Below, piece after piece: positions 9,800 through 18,251 of a DNA stretch of 37,474 bases (positions within the stretch are counted from its first letter, which is position 1; each line of letters opens with the position of its first letter). Under the pieces are notes generated by a model, which saw only the letters and a list, made by a program, of their open reading frames with translations, was not told the origin of the DNA and did not search any database. This stretch comes from Comamonadaceae bacterium (GTDB lineage Bacteria; Pseudomonadota; Gammaproteobacteria; Burkholderiales; Burkholderiaceae_C): assembly GCA_947373245.1 (NCBI GenBank), contig CANBWY010000019.1, positions 1-37,474 of the forward strand, read 5' to 3'. Made by a program: the position numbers and the translations under genes.

Positions 9800-9879
9800 G
9801 TGATGCAGCTGGCGGAGCGGCAGTTGACGATTTCTGGTACTCCAGCATGATGAAACTGCCGCTCCGCCAGCTGCATCAC
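9800..9879 (-). repeat. Hairpin element copy 2 (26-bp perfect stem, 28-nt loop), inverted relative to copy 1
   Basis: Arms 9800-9825 and 9854-9879 pair perfectly over 26 bp. Read on the minus strand, the loop 9826-9853 matches the copy 1 loop at 27 of 28 bases. Aligned in loop orientation, the stems share only 14 of 26 positions, and each of the 12 differences is compensated in the opposite arm. It starts 22 bp after the glk stop, so it falls in the 3' end of any transcript of the Entner-Doudoroff operon. Confidence 0.95.
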
Positions 9880-9900
9880 CGTAGCCGGAGAAAAATGCAA

Positions 9901-10911
9901 CTATTGCCATTGCGTCAGAGACAAAGCCTGCGACGCACCTTGCAACGCCGGTGACACGGGGCTGTGAATGACCCAGGTGGGCACGTCTTGCAAATACTTT
10001 TTGAAACGACCTTTGGCCTCAAAGCGCGCGCGAAAGGGCGACGCATCGAAGCGTTCGCCCAAGCGCGGCACGATGCCGCCGCCGATGTAGATGCCACCGC
10101 GTGCACCTAGCGTCAAGGCCAAGTCGCCCGCCACTGAACCCAAGAAACCGCAGAACATATCCAGTGCTTCATTGGCCGTGGAGGTGGGCACTTCTTGGGC
10201 ACGCTCAATCACCTCAGCAGGCGTGGTGATCTCGCGACCTTGGCCGTCTTTCAAATCGCACAGCGCGTGATACAGGTCTACCAAGCCGGCGCCCGAAATG
10301 ACGCGTTCCGCAGACACGTGGCCGTAGCGTTTTTGCAGGTGTTGAAGGGCAGCAAATTCGTGTTCAGTGGTCGCGCTCAAACTGACGTGGCCGCCTTCGC
10401 CTGCGATGGGCATCCACTTGTTTTGGTAACCCACGGGAAACAAGCCCGACACGCCCAAGCCGGTGCCGGGGCCAATCAAACCAATGGCTGCGTCGGGTGC
10501 TGCAATGCCGCTGCCCACTTGGCGTTTTTGGGATTCGGGCAAGCGCGTGAGCGACAAGGCCAAGGCGGTGAAGTCGTTGAGCAACAAGAAGCGCGATACA
10601 CCCAAGCCCTCACGCAAGGCAGTCACTGAAAACTTCCAATGGTGGTTGGTCATGGCCACTTGGTCACCTGTGACGGGGTTGGCAATGCCAAAGGCTGCGC
10701 AGGGTGGAGCGCTGAGACCTTGTTCCTGCAAATACGTTTGGGCCGCGACCAGCAACGATGCGTGTTCGGCGCAGGGCAGCACTTGCACATGGGTGATAAG
10801 CGCTTCTTCAGCAGCTTGCCAACCAAAGCGGGCGTTGGTGCCGCCGATGTCGCCCAGCAGCCTTGGATAAGCCGCCGTGTGGGCCACGTGTGGGTCGCGT
10901 GACTCAAACAT
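9901..10911 (-). CDS. glk: Glucokinase
   Basis: 336 residues, typical of the E. coli-type (non-ROK) glucokinase family. Visible: the ATP-phosphate loop LLGDIGGTNARFG (18-30), catalytic Asp113 in LLLNDFTALA, the glycine loop GPGTGLG (148-154), and Glu172-Gly-Gly-His (sugar-binding). It phosphorylates free glucose in the cytoplasm to glucose-6-P, the substrate for Zwf in the same operon. It is the last gene of hexR-zwf-pgl-edd-eda-pgi-glk and starts 3 bp after the pgi stop. A glucokinase is expected if glucose enters unphosphorylated through the ABC importer at 1214-6671. Confidence 0.95.
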   Translation of the reverse strand: MFESRDPHVAHTAAYPRLLGDIGGTNARFGWQAAEEALITHVQVLPCAEHASLLVAAQTYLQEQGLSAPPCAAFGIANPVTGDQVAMTNHHWKFSVTALREGLGVSRFLLLNDFTALALSLTRLPESQKRQVGSGIAAPDAAIGLIGPGTGLGVSGLFPVGYQNKWMPIAGEGGHVSLSATTEHEFAALQHLQKRYGHVSAERVISGAGLVDLYHALCDLKDGQGREITTPAEVIERAQEVPTSTANEALDMFCGFLGSVAGDLALTLGARGGIYIGGGIVPRLGERFDASPFRARFEAKGRFKKYLQDVPTWVIHSPVSPALQGASQALSLTQWQ

Positions 10912-10914
10912 GCA

Positions 10915-12522
10915 TCAGACTTTCAGGCGCGCGGCTTCTGCGGCTTCGATGTCCTTGGCCATTTTTTTGCCCAGCTCGACGCCCCATTGGTCGTAGGCGT
11001 GGATGCCCCAGATGGCGGCTTGGCAGAACACTTTGTGTTCGTACAAGGCCATGAGTGCGCCCATGCTGCGTGGCGTGAGCGCGTCCACCCAAATGGTGGT
11101 GCTGGGCACGTTGCCGGGGTAGCTGCGGTGTGGGGCCAAGCGTTGCACCTCGGCTTCGTCGAGGCCGCTGTCGCGTAGCGCTTTCATCGTTTCTTCTGGC
11201 GAGCGACCAATGGCCAAGGCTTGCGCTTGGGCTTGCATGTTGAGCAACACCACGCGGTGGTGTTCAGCGGCAAATGGCAGTGGGCTGCGCTCGGTGCGCA
11301 AGCCAATGAAGTCCATCGGCACCAAGTGTTTTCCTTGGTGGATGAGCTGGAAGTACGCGTGTTGGCCGTCAATGCCTAGGCCGCCCCACAGCACAGGCGC
11401 GGTGGCCACTTCGACGGGGCTGCCATCGACGTGCGTGGCTTTGCCGTTGGACTCCATGTCCATCTGTTGCAAGAACGAGGCGAACTTACCCAAGGGAGAC
11501 GCGTAGGGCGCAATGTTGTGCGTGGTGGCACCCAAAAAATTGCGGTTCCACACGCCAAACAAGGCCATGAGCAAAGGCAAGTTTTGGTCAGACGGTGCGG
11601 TCATGAAGTGTTCGTCCATGGCGCGAGCCCCCAAGAGCATGTCTTGAAAAGCGAAGGCACCGATAGAGATGGCCAAAGGCAAACCAATGGCAGACCACAC
11701 CGAGTAGCGGCCACCCACCCAATCCCAAAAACCAAAGGTGTGTTCGGGGGTGAAGCCTTGTGCGGCAGAAATTTGTGGGTTGGCAGTGACCGCAATCAAG
11801 TGCTTGCCAAGTTGCTCTTCGGGGCACCCCCCGTCGGTCAACCAACGTTTGGCCGAGGCGGCCAAGGTCATGGTTTCTTGTGTGGTGAAGGTTTTACTTT
11901 GCACCACAAACGCGGTGCGTGCGGGGTTGAGGTAGGCCAATGCGGTGTACAGGCTCCAAGCATCCACGTTGGACACATAGTGCACGCGCACTTTGTTTTT
12001 GAAGCTGTCGCGTGTCAAATGGCTCAGCGCTTCGGTGGTCATGCGAGGGCCCAAATCTGAGCCGCCAATGCCGAGGTTGACCACGTCGGTGATGGACTCG
12101 CCACCAAAGCCTTTCATTTGGCCTTCGCGCACTTTCTCGGCAAAGGTGCAGACGCGGTGCAGTTCGTTCGCGACTTGCTTGGAAATTTCATGGCCCCACG
12201 GCGGGTTGGGCACATGGCTGCCGCGTAAAGCGACGTGCAATACCGCGCGTTGCTCGGTGGCGTTGATGGGCTCGCCTTTGAACATGGCTTGCGCTTGTGG
12301 CATGACATGCGATTCGTCGGCCAACGCCAAGAGCTGTTGCATGACTTCGCGTGTGACGCGTTGGCGCTCGTAGTCGATGCTGATGCCCGCGCCACTGGCG
12401 TGCAAGGCGGTGTTGCGTTCTGTGCTTTTGAGCAATTCACGCAAATGCGGTTGAGGGCCTTGGGCCAAGGCTTGCAGGGCTTGCCACGCCTGGCGTTTGT
12501 GTGGGGGGACGAATGGAGTCAT
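10915..12522 (-). CDS. pgi: Glucose-6-phosphate isomerase
   Basis: 535 residues, close to the 549 of E. coli. The PGI signature GGRYSVWSAIGLP is near residue 270, and the second conserved block, GQHAYFQLIHQGKHLVPMDF, lies in the C-terminal third. It interconverts glucose-6-P and fructose-6-P. Within an Entner-Doudoroff operon that also contains glk, its likely duty is to bring fructose-6-P made by the FrcK-type kinase (22912-23856) into glucose-6-P, or to recycle triose through gluconeogenesis. It follows eda after a 75-bp gap in which I see no clear terminator, so it is probably co-transcribed. Confidence 0.95.
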   Translation of the reverse strand: MTPFVPPHKRQAWQALQALAQGPQPHLRELLKSTERNTALHASGAGISIDYERQRVTREVMQQLLALADESHVMPQAQAMFKGEPINATEQRAVLHVALRGSHVPNPPWGHEISKQVANELHRVCTFAEKVREGQMKGFGGESITDVVNLGIGGSDLGPRMTTEALSHLTRDSFKNKVRVHYVSNVDAWSLYTALAYLNPARTAFVVQSKTFTTQETMTLAASAKRWLTDGGCPEEQLGKHLIAVTANPQISAAQGFTPEHTFGFWDWVGGRYSVWSAIGLPLAISIGAFAFQDMLLGARAMDEHFMTAPSDQNLPLLMALFGVWNRNFLGATTHNIAPYASPLGKFASFLQQMDMESNGKATHVDGSPVEVATAPVLWGGLGIDGQHAYFQLIHQGKHLVPMDFIGLRTERSPLPFAAEHHRVVLLNMQAQAQALAIGRSPEETMKALRDSGLDEAEVQRLAPHRSYPGNVPSTTIWVDALTPRSMGALMALYEHKVFCQAAIWGIHAYDQWGVELGKKMAKDIEAAEAARLKV

Positions 12523-12597
12523 GTTTGGATTTTCGTCAAATTTATTGCATTTCTTAGCCGAAGCGGATGAAACTTTTGATGGGGTGCTTGAATTAAC

Positions 12598-13239
12598 TTA
12601 AACCGTGGCTGCGTTTGTGGCTTCGCGGGCCAAACGGGTGATTTCGGCCCAATCGCCACGTTCCACCACATCCACAGGTGTGAGCCAAGAGCCACCCACC
12701 ATCGCGACATTGGGTTGTTTCAAAAATTCACCCATGTTGGCCAGCGACACGCCGCCTGTAGGACAAAAGCGCATATCGCCCAAGGGACCGCCCAAGGCTT
12801 TGAGCATGGCCAAGCCACCGGCTTGTGCCGCGGGGAAAAGTTTGACCAAACCAAAGCCGTAGTCACGTGCGGCCATCACTTCACCGGGGGTCATGACGCC
12901 AGGCATGAAAGGCAACTTGCATTGGATGGCCGCTTGCACGAGTGCATCGGTCATACCGGGCGAGAGCGCAAAGCTGGCACCGGCGGCTTGCACGCGGGCC
13001 ATTTCTTCGGCGCGTGTGACGGTGCCTGCGCCCACATGCATTTGCGGCACATGCTTGGCGACTTGTTCAATCGCGGGTAAACCTGCGGCGTGGCGCAAGG
13101 TAATTTCCATCACATCCACACCACCTTCTAGCAGCGCGTGCGCCATGGGCACGGCTTGGTCGGGGTGGGTGATGACGATGACAGGCACCACACGTGAAGT
13201 GAATGCGGGACGTGTGAAGGCTGGGTTGAGTTGGGTCAT
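12598..13239 (-). CDS. eda: 2-dehydro-3-deoxy-phosphogluconate (KDPG) aldolase
   Basis: 213 residues from the ATG at 13239. An in-frame TTG at 13251 would add four residues and overlap the edd stop; the ATG is preferred because the protein then aligns with E. coli Eda numbering, with Glu45 in MEITLRH and the Schiff-base Lys133 in GLVKLFPA. The phosphate-binding loop CPTGGVS is also present. It cleaves KDPG to pyruvate and glyceraldehyde-3-P, the final step of the Entner-Doudoroff route; many homologues also split 2-keto-4-hydroxyglutarate. It starts 8 bp after the edd stop, in the same operon. Confidence 0.95.
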   Translation of the reverse strand: MTQLNPAFTRPAFTSRVVPVIVITHPDQAVPMAHALLEGGVDVMEITLRHAAGLPAIEQVAKHVPQMHVGAGTVTRAEEMARVQAAGASFALSPGMTDALVQAAIQCKLPFMPGVMTPGEVMAARDYGFGLVKLFPAAQAGGLAMLKALGGPLGDMRFCPTGGVSLANMGEFLKQPNVAMVGGSWLTPVDVVERGDWAEITRLAREATNAATV

Positions 13240-13247
13240 GTGCGTTC

Positions 13248-15080
13248 TCAAATGTGTGTGAACAAAGGCGATGCACCTTCTTCGGCCAGCGCGGCGTTGG
13301 CACGGAACAGGGTAAAGATGTCACGGCCTGTGCCGTGTTGGTTGCCCGACAAATCGGGCGCGGGGGCGGTGCGTTCGGCCAGCTCGGCATCGCTCACTTC
13401 AAGGCTCAGGGTTTGGCTGTCGCAATCGAGCGCAATCATGTCGCCATCTTGCACTTTGCCAATCAAGCCACCATTCACAGACTCAGGGCTGAGGTGAATC
13501 GCCGAGGGCACTTTGCCCGATGCACCCGACATGCGGCCATCGGTGACCAAGGCCACTTTGAAACCCTTGTCTTGCAACACGCCCAACATGGGGGTGAGGC
13601 GGTGCAGCTCGGGCATGCCGTTGGCTTGCGGGCCTTGGTTGCGCACCACGGCTACGAAGTCGCGCTCCAACTTACCTTCTTTGAACAATTGCGCGAGTTG
13701 CTTTTGGTCCGTCACCACCACCGCAGGCGCACGCACTTGGCGGTGCTGGGGTTTGACGGCTGACACTTTCACCACCGCACGGCCCAAGTTGCCTTGCAGC
13801 AGGCGCAAGCCACCATCGGGGCTGAAGGGGGTGGTGATGGGGCGCAACACGGCTTCGTCGGCCGAGTGTGTGGGCACCTTGCGCCAATCGAGTTGGCCGT
13901 TGAGCGCGGGGTTGAGCCAAGGTTCTACGGTGTAACGGTGCAGGCCTTGGCCCATGATGGTGTGCACATCGTCGTGCAGCAAACCAGCGCTGAGCAGCTG
14001 CGCCATCAAATAGCCCATGCCACCTGCGGCTTGGAAGTGGTTCACGTCGGCGTTGCCGTTGGGGTAGACGCGGGCAAGCAAAGGTACGCACGCAGAGAGG
14101 TCTGAAAAGTCGTCCCAATTCACCATCAGAGCCGCCGCGCGTGCCATGGCCACAAGGTGCAAGGTGTGGTTGGTTGACCCGCCCGTGGCGAGCAAGCCGA
14201 CGATGCCGTTGACGATGACCTTGGCATTGATTTGGTAGCCAATGCCGGTGTCTTTTTCTTTCGTCAATGCCACGGCGCGTTTCACCGCCTCGGTGGTGAG
14301 GGCGTCGCGTAAAGGCGTGCCGGGGTTGACAAACGACGAGCCGGGCAAGTGCAGGCCCATGATTTCCATGAGCATTTGGTTGGAGTTGGCGGTGCCGTAA
14401 AACGTGCAGGTGCCCGCGCCGTGGTAGGCCGCTTGCTCGGCTTCGAGCAACACCTCGCGGCTGACCAAGCCTTGGGCGTATTGCTGACGTACTTTGGCTT
14501 TGTCGTCGTTGGACAAGCCCGAGGTCATGGGGCCCGCTGGCACAAACACCGCTGGCAAATGGCCAAACTGCAAAGCACCCATGAACAGGCCGGGCACGAT
14601 CTTGTCGCACACGCCCAAAAACAAAGCGGCATCAAACACGTTGTGCGACAAGCCCACGGCGGTGGCCAAGGCGATCACATCGCGTGAGAACAGCGACAGC
14701 TCCATGCCGTCTTCGCCTTGGGTCACACCATCGCACATGGCGGGCACGCCACCTGCGACTTGTGCGGTGGCACCTGCGGCACGCGCTGCTGTGCGAATTT
14801 TTTCTGGGTAGTGCTCATACGGCTGATGGGCCGAGAGCATGTCGTTGTAGGCGGTGATGATGCCCACATTAGGTTGGCGTTCTTGGCGCAACACCAGTTT
14901 GTCGTTGGCAGGCATGGCTGCATAAGCATGTGCTGCGTTGGCGCAGCCCATGCCACCGCGATAGGGCCCTGGTTTTTTGGCCTTGGCTAAAACATCCAAA
15001 TAGGCTTGACGTGTTTGGACGCTGCGTTGCTCAATGCGTGCGGTGACAGCGGCGAGTGTGGGGTGAAGCGGTGTGGTCAT
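13248..15080 (-). CDS. edd: Phosphogluconate dehydratase
   Basis: 610 residues of the IlvD/Edd family. Three cysteines positioned to hold the Fe-S cluster are visible: Cys116 ([13 protein letters not shown]), Cys158 (GVCDKIVPG) and Cys225 ([14 protein letters not shown]). It dehydrates 6-phosphogluconate to KDPG, the committing step of the Entner-Doudoroff pathway. Dihydroxyacid dehydratase (IlvD) is the main alternative for this family, but the neighbours zwf, pgl and eda and the length near 600 settle the call. It lies 18 bp after pgl and immediately before eda. Confidence 0.96.
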   Translation of the reverse strand: MTTPLHPTLAAVTARIEQRSVQTRQAYLDVLAKAKKPGPYRGGMGCANAAHAYAAMPANDKLVLRQERQPNVGIITAYNDMLSAHQPYEHYPEKIRTAARAAGATAQVAGGVPAMCDGVTQGEDGMELSLFSRDVIALATAVGLSHNVFDAALFLGVCDKIVPGLFMGALQFGHLPAVFVPAGPMTSGLSNDDKAKVRQQYAQGLVSREVLLEAEQAAYHGAGTCTFYGTANSNQMLMEIMGLHLPGSSFVNPGTPLRDALTTEAVKRAVALTKEKDTGIGYQINAKVIVNGIVGLLATGGSTNHTLHLVAMARAAALMVNWDDFSDLSACVPLLARVYPNGNADVNHFQAAGGMGYLMAQLLSAGLLHDDVHTIMGQGLHRYTVEPWLNPALNGQLDWRKVPTHSADEAVLRPITTPFSPDGGLRLLQGNLGRAVVKVSAVKPQHRQVRAPAVVVTDQKQLAQLFKEGKLERDFVAVVRNQGPQANGMPELHRLTPMLGVLQDKGFKVALVTDGRMSGASGKVPSAIHLSPESVNGGLIGKVQDGDMIALDCDSQTLSLEVSDAELAERTAPAPDLSGNQHGTGRDIFTLFRANAALAEEGASPLFTHI

Positions 15081-15098
15081 AACGTGTGTTTTAAAACC

Positions 15099-15842
15099 TC
15101 AATGGGCAAGCCAAAGCGCCACGGGCGTTTGGGTTTGTTGCAAAACATAAGAAATCGGCAGGGCTGGGTTCAACACGTCCCATGCGCGTTGCAAGGTCTG
15201 CAACTTGTCGCGGCCCGACAGCGGCAACACGATGTGGCGCGCACGCAAGAGCTGCGCCAAGGTTTGTGTGATGCGCGGGTAGGGTGCATTGGCAGGCGGG
15301 TGTTCAAGTTCGATGGCGACACAGGTTTGTGTGTTGCGCACATCCAGTGCTTCAGCCAAGTTGGGCGCTTCTGGAAAGAGTGAGGCCGTGTGGCCATCTG
15401 TGCCCATGCCCAACACCAGCACATCGGCAGTGCCTGCTGCCAACAAAGCCATGCCGGCTGCTTTGGCTTGCGCTGCGGGTGAGCCCAAAGGGGTCGCGCT
15501 GCTGGCCACCATGAACACCAGTTGCGCTTGGGCCGCGAGGTCTTGCAACAGATGGGTTTGCACCAGCAGCGCATTGCTGTCTGGGTGCGTGCGGGGCACG
15601 CAACGCTCGTCCACCAAGGTGATGCGAACGCGCGACCAATCGATGGCCATCACGCGCAACGCTTCAAACAAGGCCACGGGCGATTTGCCACCGGACACGC
15701 TCAACACGGCAAAGCCGCGCGCTTGAATGGCTGCCGCCAAGCGCTGGGCAATGTCTTGCGCCAACCGCACGTTGAGCTCGGCTGGGCTGACGGTGTGGAC
15801 CGTCAAGCCGTCGCGCGATTCAGGGTGCCAAGCGTTGGTCAT
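15099..15842 (-). CDS. pgl: 6-phosphogluconolactonase (DevB/SOL type)
   Basis: 247 residues. The N-terminal LSVSGGKSPVALFEAL (phosphate-binding region) and the later LVLGMGTDGHTASLFP are hallmark motifs of the DevB/SOL lactonases, which share the glucosamine-6-P isomerase fold. It hydrolyses 6-phosphogluconolactone to 6-phosphogluconate between Zwf and Edd. Its ATG overlaps the zwf TGA by one base (TGATG at 15840-15844 read on the minus strand), so translation is likely coupled. Confidence 0.93.
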   Translation of the reverse strand: MTNAWHPESRDGLTVHTVSPAELNVRLAQDIAQRLAAAIQARGFAVLSVSGGKSPVALFEALRVMAIDWSRVRITLVDERCVPRTHPDSNALLVQTHLLQDLAAQAQLVFMVASSATPLGSPAAQAKAAGMALLAAGTADVLVLGMGTDGHTASLFPEAPNLAEALDVRNTQTCVAIELEHPPANAPYPRITQTLAQLLRARHIVLPLSGRDKLQTLQRAWDVLNPALPISYVLQQTQTPVALWLAH

Positions 15843-17308
15843 CAGGCTTCCTCAAACCAGGACAGTTCTTCGCGCGCCATCAAGGCCGATGATGCCGCTG
15901 GACCCCAGCTACCGGCGGAATACGCGCGGGGCTTGTCGTCGAGTTCTGCCCAGCCATTCAAGATGGGCTCGACCCACATCCAAGCCGCTTCCAATTCGTC
16001 GCGGCGCATGAAGTGGGTGAGTCGGCCTTTGATGACGTCCATCAACAAACGCTCATAGGCTTCGGCGCGGCGCTTGACAGACGACTGTTGCAGATCAAGG
16101 CCCAACTTGACGGGGTGCAAAGTCATGCCTGTGCCTGGCTCTTTGACCATCATCTCGAGTTGAATTGACTCTTCAGGCTGCAAGGTGATGATGAGGCGGT
16201 TGGGTTCTTGTTGCGCCGTGGTGCCGAAGATGGAGAAGGGCTGCTCAGCAAATTCGATGATGATTTGCGATTCGCGCCGTTGCATGCGTTTGCCCGTGCG
16301 CAAGAAGAAAGGCACATTGGCCCAACGTGCATTGTTGATTTGTGCGCGCAAGGCCACAAAGGTTTCGGTACGGCTGTCGGCGGGCACGTTGTCTTCGTCA
16401 AGATAGCCTTTGACCGCTTTTCCTTCTGACGCGCCTGCGGTGTATTGGCCGCGCACGGTGTCGCGTTTGATGTCGGCCAAACTCATCGTGCGCAGCGAGC
16501 GCAAGACTTTGAGTTTTTCATCCCGCACATCGTCTGCGTTGAGGGAAATGGGCGGCTCCATCGCCACGATGCACAACAATTGCAGCAAGTGGTTCTGCAC
16601 CATGTCACGCATAGCACCGGCGCCGTCGTAAAAACCAGCGCGGCTGCCCACGCCCACGCTTTCGGCCACGGTGATCTGCACGCTCTTGATGTAAGGCGCG
16701 CGCCACAGGGGCTCGAAAATGGCATTGCCAAAACGCAGCACCATCAAGTTTTGCACCGTCTCTTTGCCAAGGTAATGGTCGATGCGATAGATCTGCTGCT
16801 CGTCAAAGTAACGCGCAACGTTGGTGTTGATTTCGCGGGCTGAGGCCAAGTCGGTGCCCAGGGGTTTTTCAAGCACCACACGTGACTGCGCATCCACCAA
16901 ACCTGCGCCAGACAAGTGGGCACAAATTTGGGTGAACAAGCTCGGTGCCGTGGCCAAGTAGTACACGCGCAGGGCGGGTGTGTCGCACAAGGTTTTAAGT
17001 TTGCTGTAGTCGTCGGCGCTGGTGACGTTCATGCTCACATAGGTCAGTCGGCCTAGGAAGCTTTGCCAATCGTGGGTGCTGAAGGCTTCTTTTTCGATGA
17101 AAGCGGGTGAGTTTTTGTCGATGAAGTCCAAGTACTCTTGGCGTGTCCAATCTTGCCGACCGACGGCAATGATGCGCGTCGTGGCGTCGAGTTTGTCGTG
17201 CAAATGCGCCATGTACAACGCGGGCAACAATTTGCGAAACGACAAGTCGCCTGCGCCACCAAAAATCACGATGTCCAGCGAACCTGCGGGCGGGGTAGTT
17301 TGAGTCAT
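15842..17308 (-). CDS. zwf: Glucose-6-phosphate 1-dehydrogenase
   Basis: 488 residues, the normal bacterial length. The coenzyme loop FGGAGDLSFRKLLPAL (16-31) and the active-site signature RIDHYLGKE (175-183, with Asp177, His178 and Lys182) are intact. It oxidises glucose-6-P to 6-phosphogluconolactone with NAD(P)+. It is the second gene of the operon; its ATG overlaps the hexR stop (ATGA), tying its synthesis to that of the regulator. Confidence 0.97.
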   Translation of the reverse strand: MTQTTPPAGSLDIVIFGGAGDLSFRKLLPALYMAHLHDKLDATTRIIAVGRQDWTRQEYLDFIDKNSPAFIEKEAFSTHDWQSFLGRLTYVSMNVTSADDYSKLKTLCDTPALRVYYLATAPSLFTQICAHLSGAGLVDAQSRVVLEKPLGTDLASAREINTNVARYFDEQQIYRIDHYLGKETVQNLMVLRFGNAIFEPLWRAPYIKSVQITVAESVGVGSRAGFYDGAGAMRDMVQNHLLQLLCIVAMEPPISLNADDVRDEKLKVLRSLRTMSLADIKRDTVRGQYTAGASEGKAVKGYLDEDNVPADSRTETFVALRAQINNARWANVPFFLRTGKRMQRRESQIIIEFAEQPFSIFGTTAQQEPNRLIITLQPEESIQLEMMVKEPGTGMTLHPVKLGLDLQQSSVKRRAEAYERLLMDVIKGRLTHFMRRDELEAAWMWVEPILNGWAELDDKPRAYSAGSWGPAASSALMAREELSWFEEA

Positions 17309-18153
17309 GAGTAACGTTTGTTGAGAAGGTTTTGTTTCATGTTGCGCAGCAAAGGCTGCAACTGCGCACTGCCAATGCGCAAGGCCACAGCGGTGGCCAA
17401 CACGTCCACGATCATCAGGTGCAGCAAGCGCGACACCATGGGGCTGAATTTTTCGTAACTCTCGGGGTGATCCGCCGCGAGATGAATTTTTCCAAGGTTG
17501 GCCAAGGGCGAACCCGAGGCCGTGACGACCACCGTGGTGGCCCCGTTCTTTTTGGCGATTTCACATGAATCGAGCAAGTCACGGGTGCGGCCAGAGTTAG
17601 AAAACACCACCAAGCAATCGCCCGGGCCCAGCAACGAGGCGCTCATGATTTGCATGTGGCCGTCGCTGTGTGAAATGGTGTGAAAGCCAAGACGGAAAAA
17701 TTTGTGCTGTGCATCTTGGGCCACGATCCCTGAGTTGCCAACGCCAAAGAACTCCAAGCGTTTGCCTTTTTTGTGGGTCAGGGCAATGGCCTCGGCCGCT
17801 TTGTCAATGGCTGCCGATGACGCGTCGTTGCGGTACTTAAGAAACGCGGTGACGGCGTTGTCAATGACCTTGACCAGCACCTCGTTGCTGCTGTCATGGG
17901 CACCCACGTTGCGGTGGATGAAGGGCACGCCTTCGCTCAAGCTACCGGCGAGTTTGAGTTTGAAATCGCTCAGGCCTTCGTAGCCCATGCTGCGGCAAAA
18001 GCGCACCACCGTTGGCTTGCTGACGTTGGCCCGTTCGGCCAGCTCGGTGACGGGCAGTGTTGCAAAGCTGCGGGCGTCACTCAAGAGTAACTTACCCACC
18101 CGTTGCTCTGCGGGGGCCAAGGATGAAAGTGTGGATTTGATGCGTTCTAACAT
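17305..18153 (-). CDS. hexR: HexR, RpiR-family regulator of central sugar metabolism
   Basis: 282 residues. An N-terminal helix-turn-helix (about 33-55, VTELAERANVSKPTVVRFCR) is followed by a SIS sugar-phosphate domain (about 125-260) with GVGNSG at 137-142 and SNSGRT at 185-190. HexR proteins repress zwf, edd and related genes and release DNA on binding KDPG. Here hexR is itself the first gene of the operon it should control. The start MLERIK aligns with other HexR proteins, but no Shine-Dalgarno sequence precedes it, and a possible -10 box ends only 7 bp upstream. Confidence 0.93.
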   Translation of the reverse strand: MLERIKSTLSSLAPAEQRVGKLLLSDARSFATLPVTELAERANVSKPTVVRFCRSMGYEGLSDFKLKLAGSLSEGVPFIHRNVGAHDSSNEVLVKVIDNAVTAFLKYRNDASSAAIDKAAEAIALTHKKGKRLEFFGVGNSGIVAQDAQHKFFRLGFHTISHSDGHMQIMSASLLGPGDCLVVFSNSGRTRDLLDSCEIAKKNGATTVVVTASGSPLANLGKIHLAADHPESYEKFSPMVSRLLHLMIVDVLATAVALRIGSAQLQPLLRNMKQNLLNKRYS

Positions 18154-18160
18154 GCACGTG

Positions 18161-18189
18161 AATGTAACTTAGTTTCACGTTTCACGCAA
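18161..18189 (-). promoter_or_regulatory. Probable hexR-operon promoter with embedded HexR operator
   Basis: On the minus strand, TTGCGT (18184-18189) and TACATT (18161-18166) are separated by 17 bp and could serve as -35 and -10. The spacer and -10 carry the 15-bp palindrome TGTAACTTAGTTTCA (18163-18177), in which six of seven base pairs are symmetric. It resembles the TGTAAT-n3-ATTACA type reported for HexR in gammaproteobacteria. Repression by blocking RNA polymerase, with autoregulation of the whole operon, is the natural inference. Confidence 0.6.
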
Positions 18190-18251
18190 GTCGGTTACCA
18201 ATTGAATTTATCGCGATGGAAAGGCGCACTTTGCGCGATGGGGTGCACGCT

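Larger units (their letters stand above)
9560..9900. other. 341-bp gene-free region between glk and ppc
   Basis: Short open frames here have no credible start site or family resemblance. The region holds two 80-nt hairpins (9624-9703 and 9800-9879) separated by 96 bp, a 10-bp palindrome CACTGCAGTG at 9770-9779 in that spacer, and 64 bp next to ppc that must contain some or all of its promoter and leader. No oligo-T run follows either hairpin on either strand, so they are not standard terminators. Confidence 0.7.

Noticed and set aside
9624-9879. Integron attC pair or ordinary bidirectional terminators
   Set aside because: No GTTRRRY-type core sites, cassette genes or integrase are present, no T-run follows either stem, and the conserved part is the loop and not the foot of the hairpin.
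9552-9910. Several open frames of 60-100 codons in the glk-ppc gap
   Set aside because: They read through the hairpin arms in multiple frames and both strands, with no ribosome sites; this is expected from inverted repeats and not evidence of genes.
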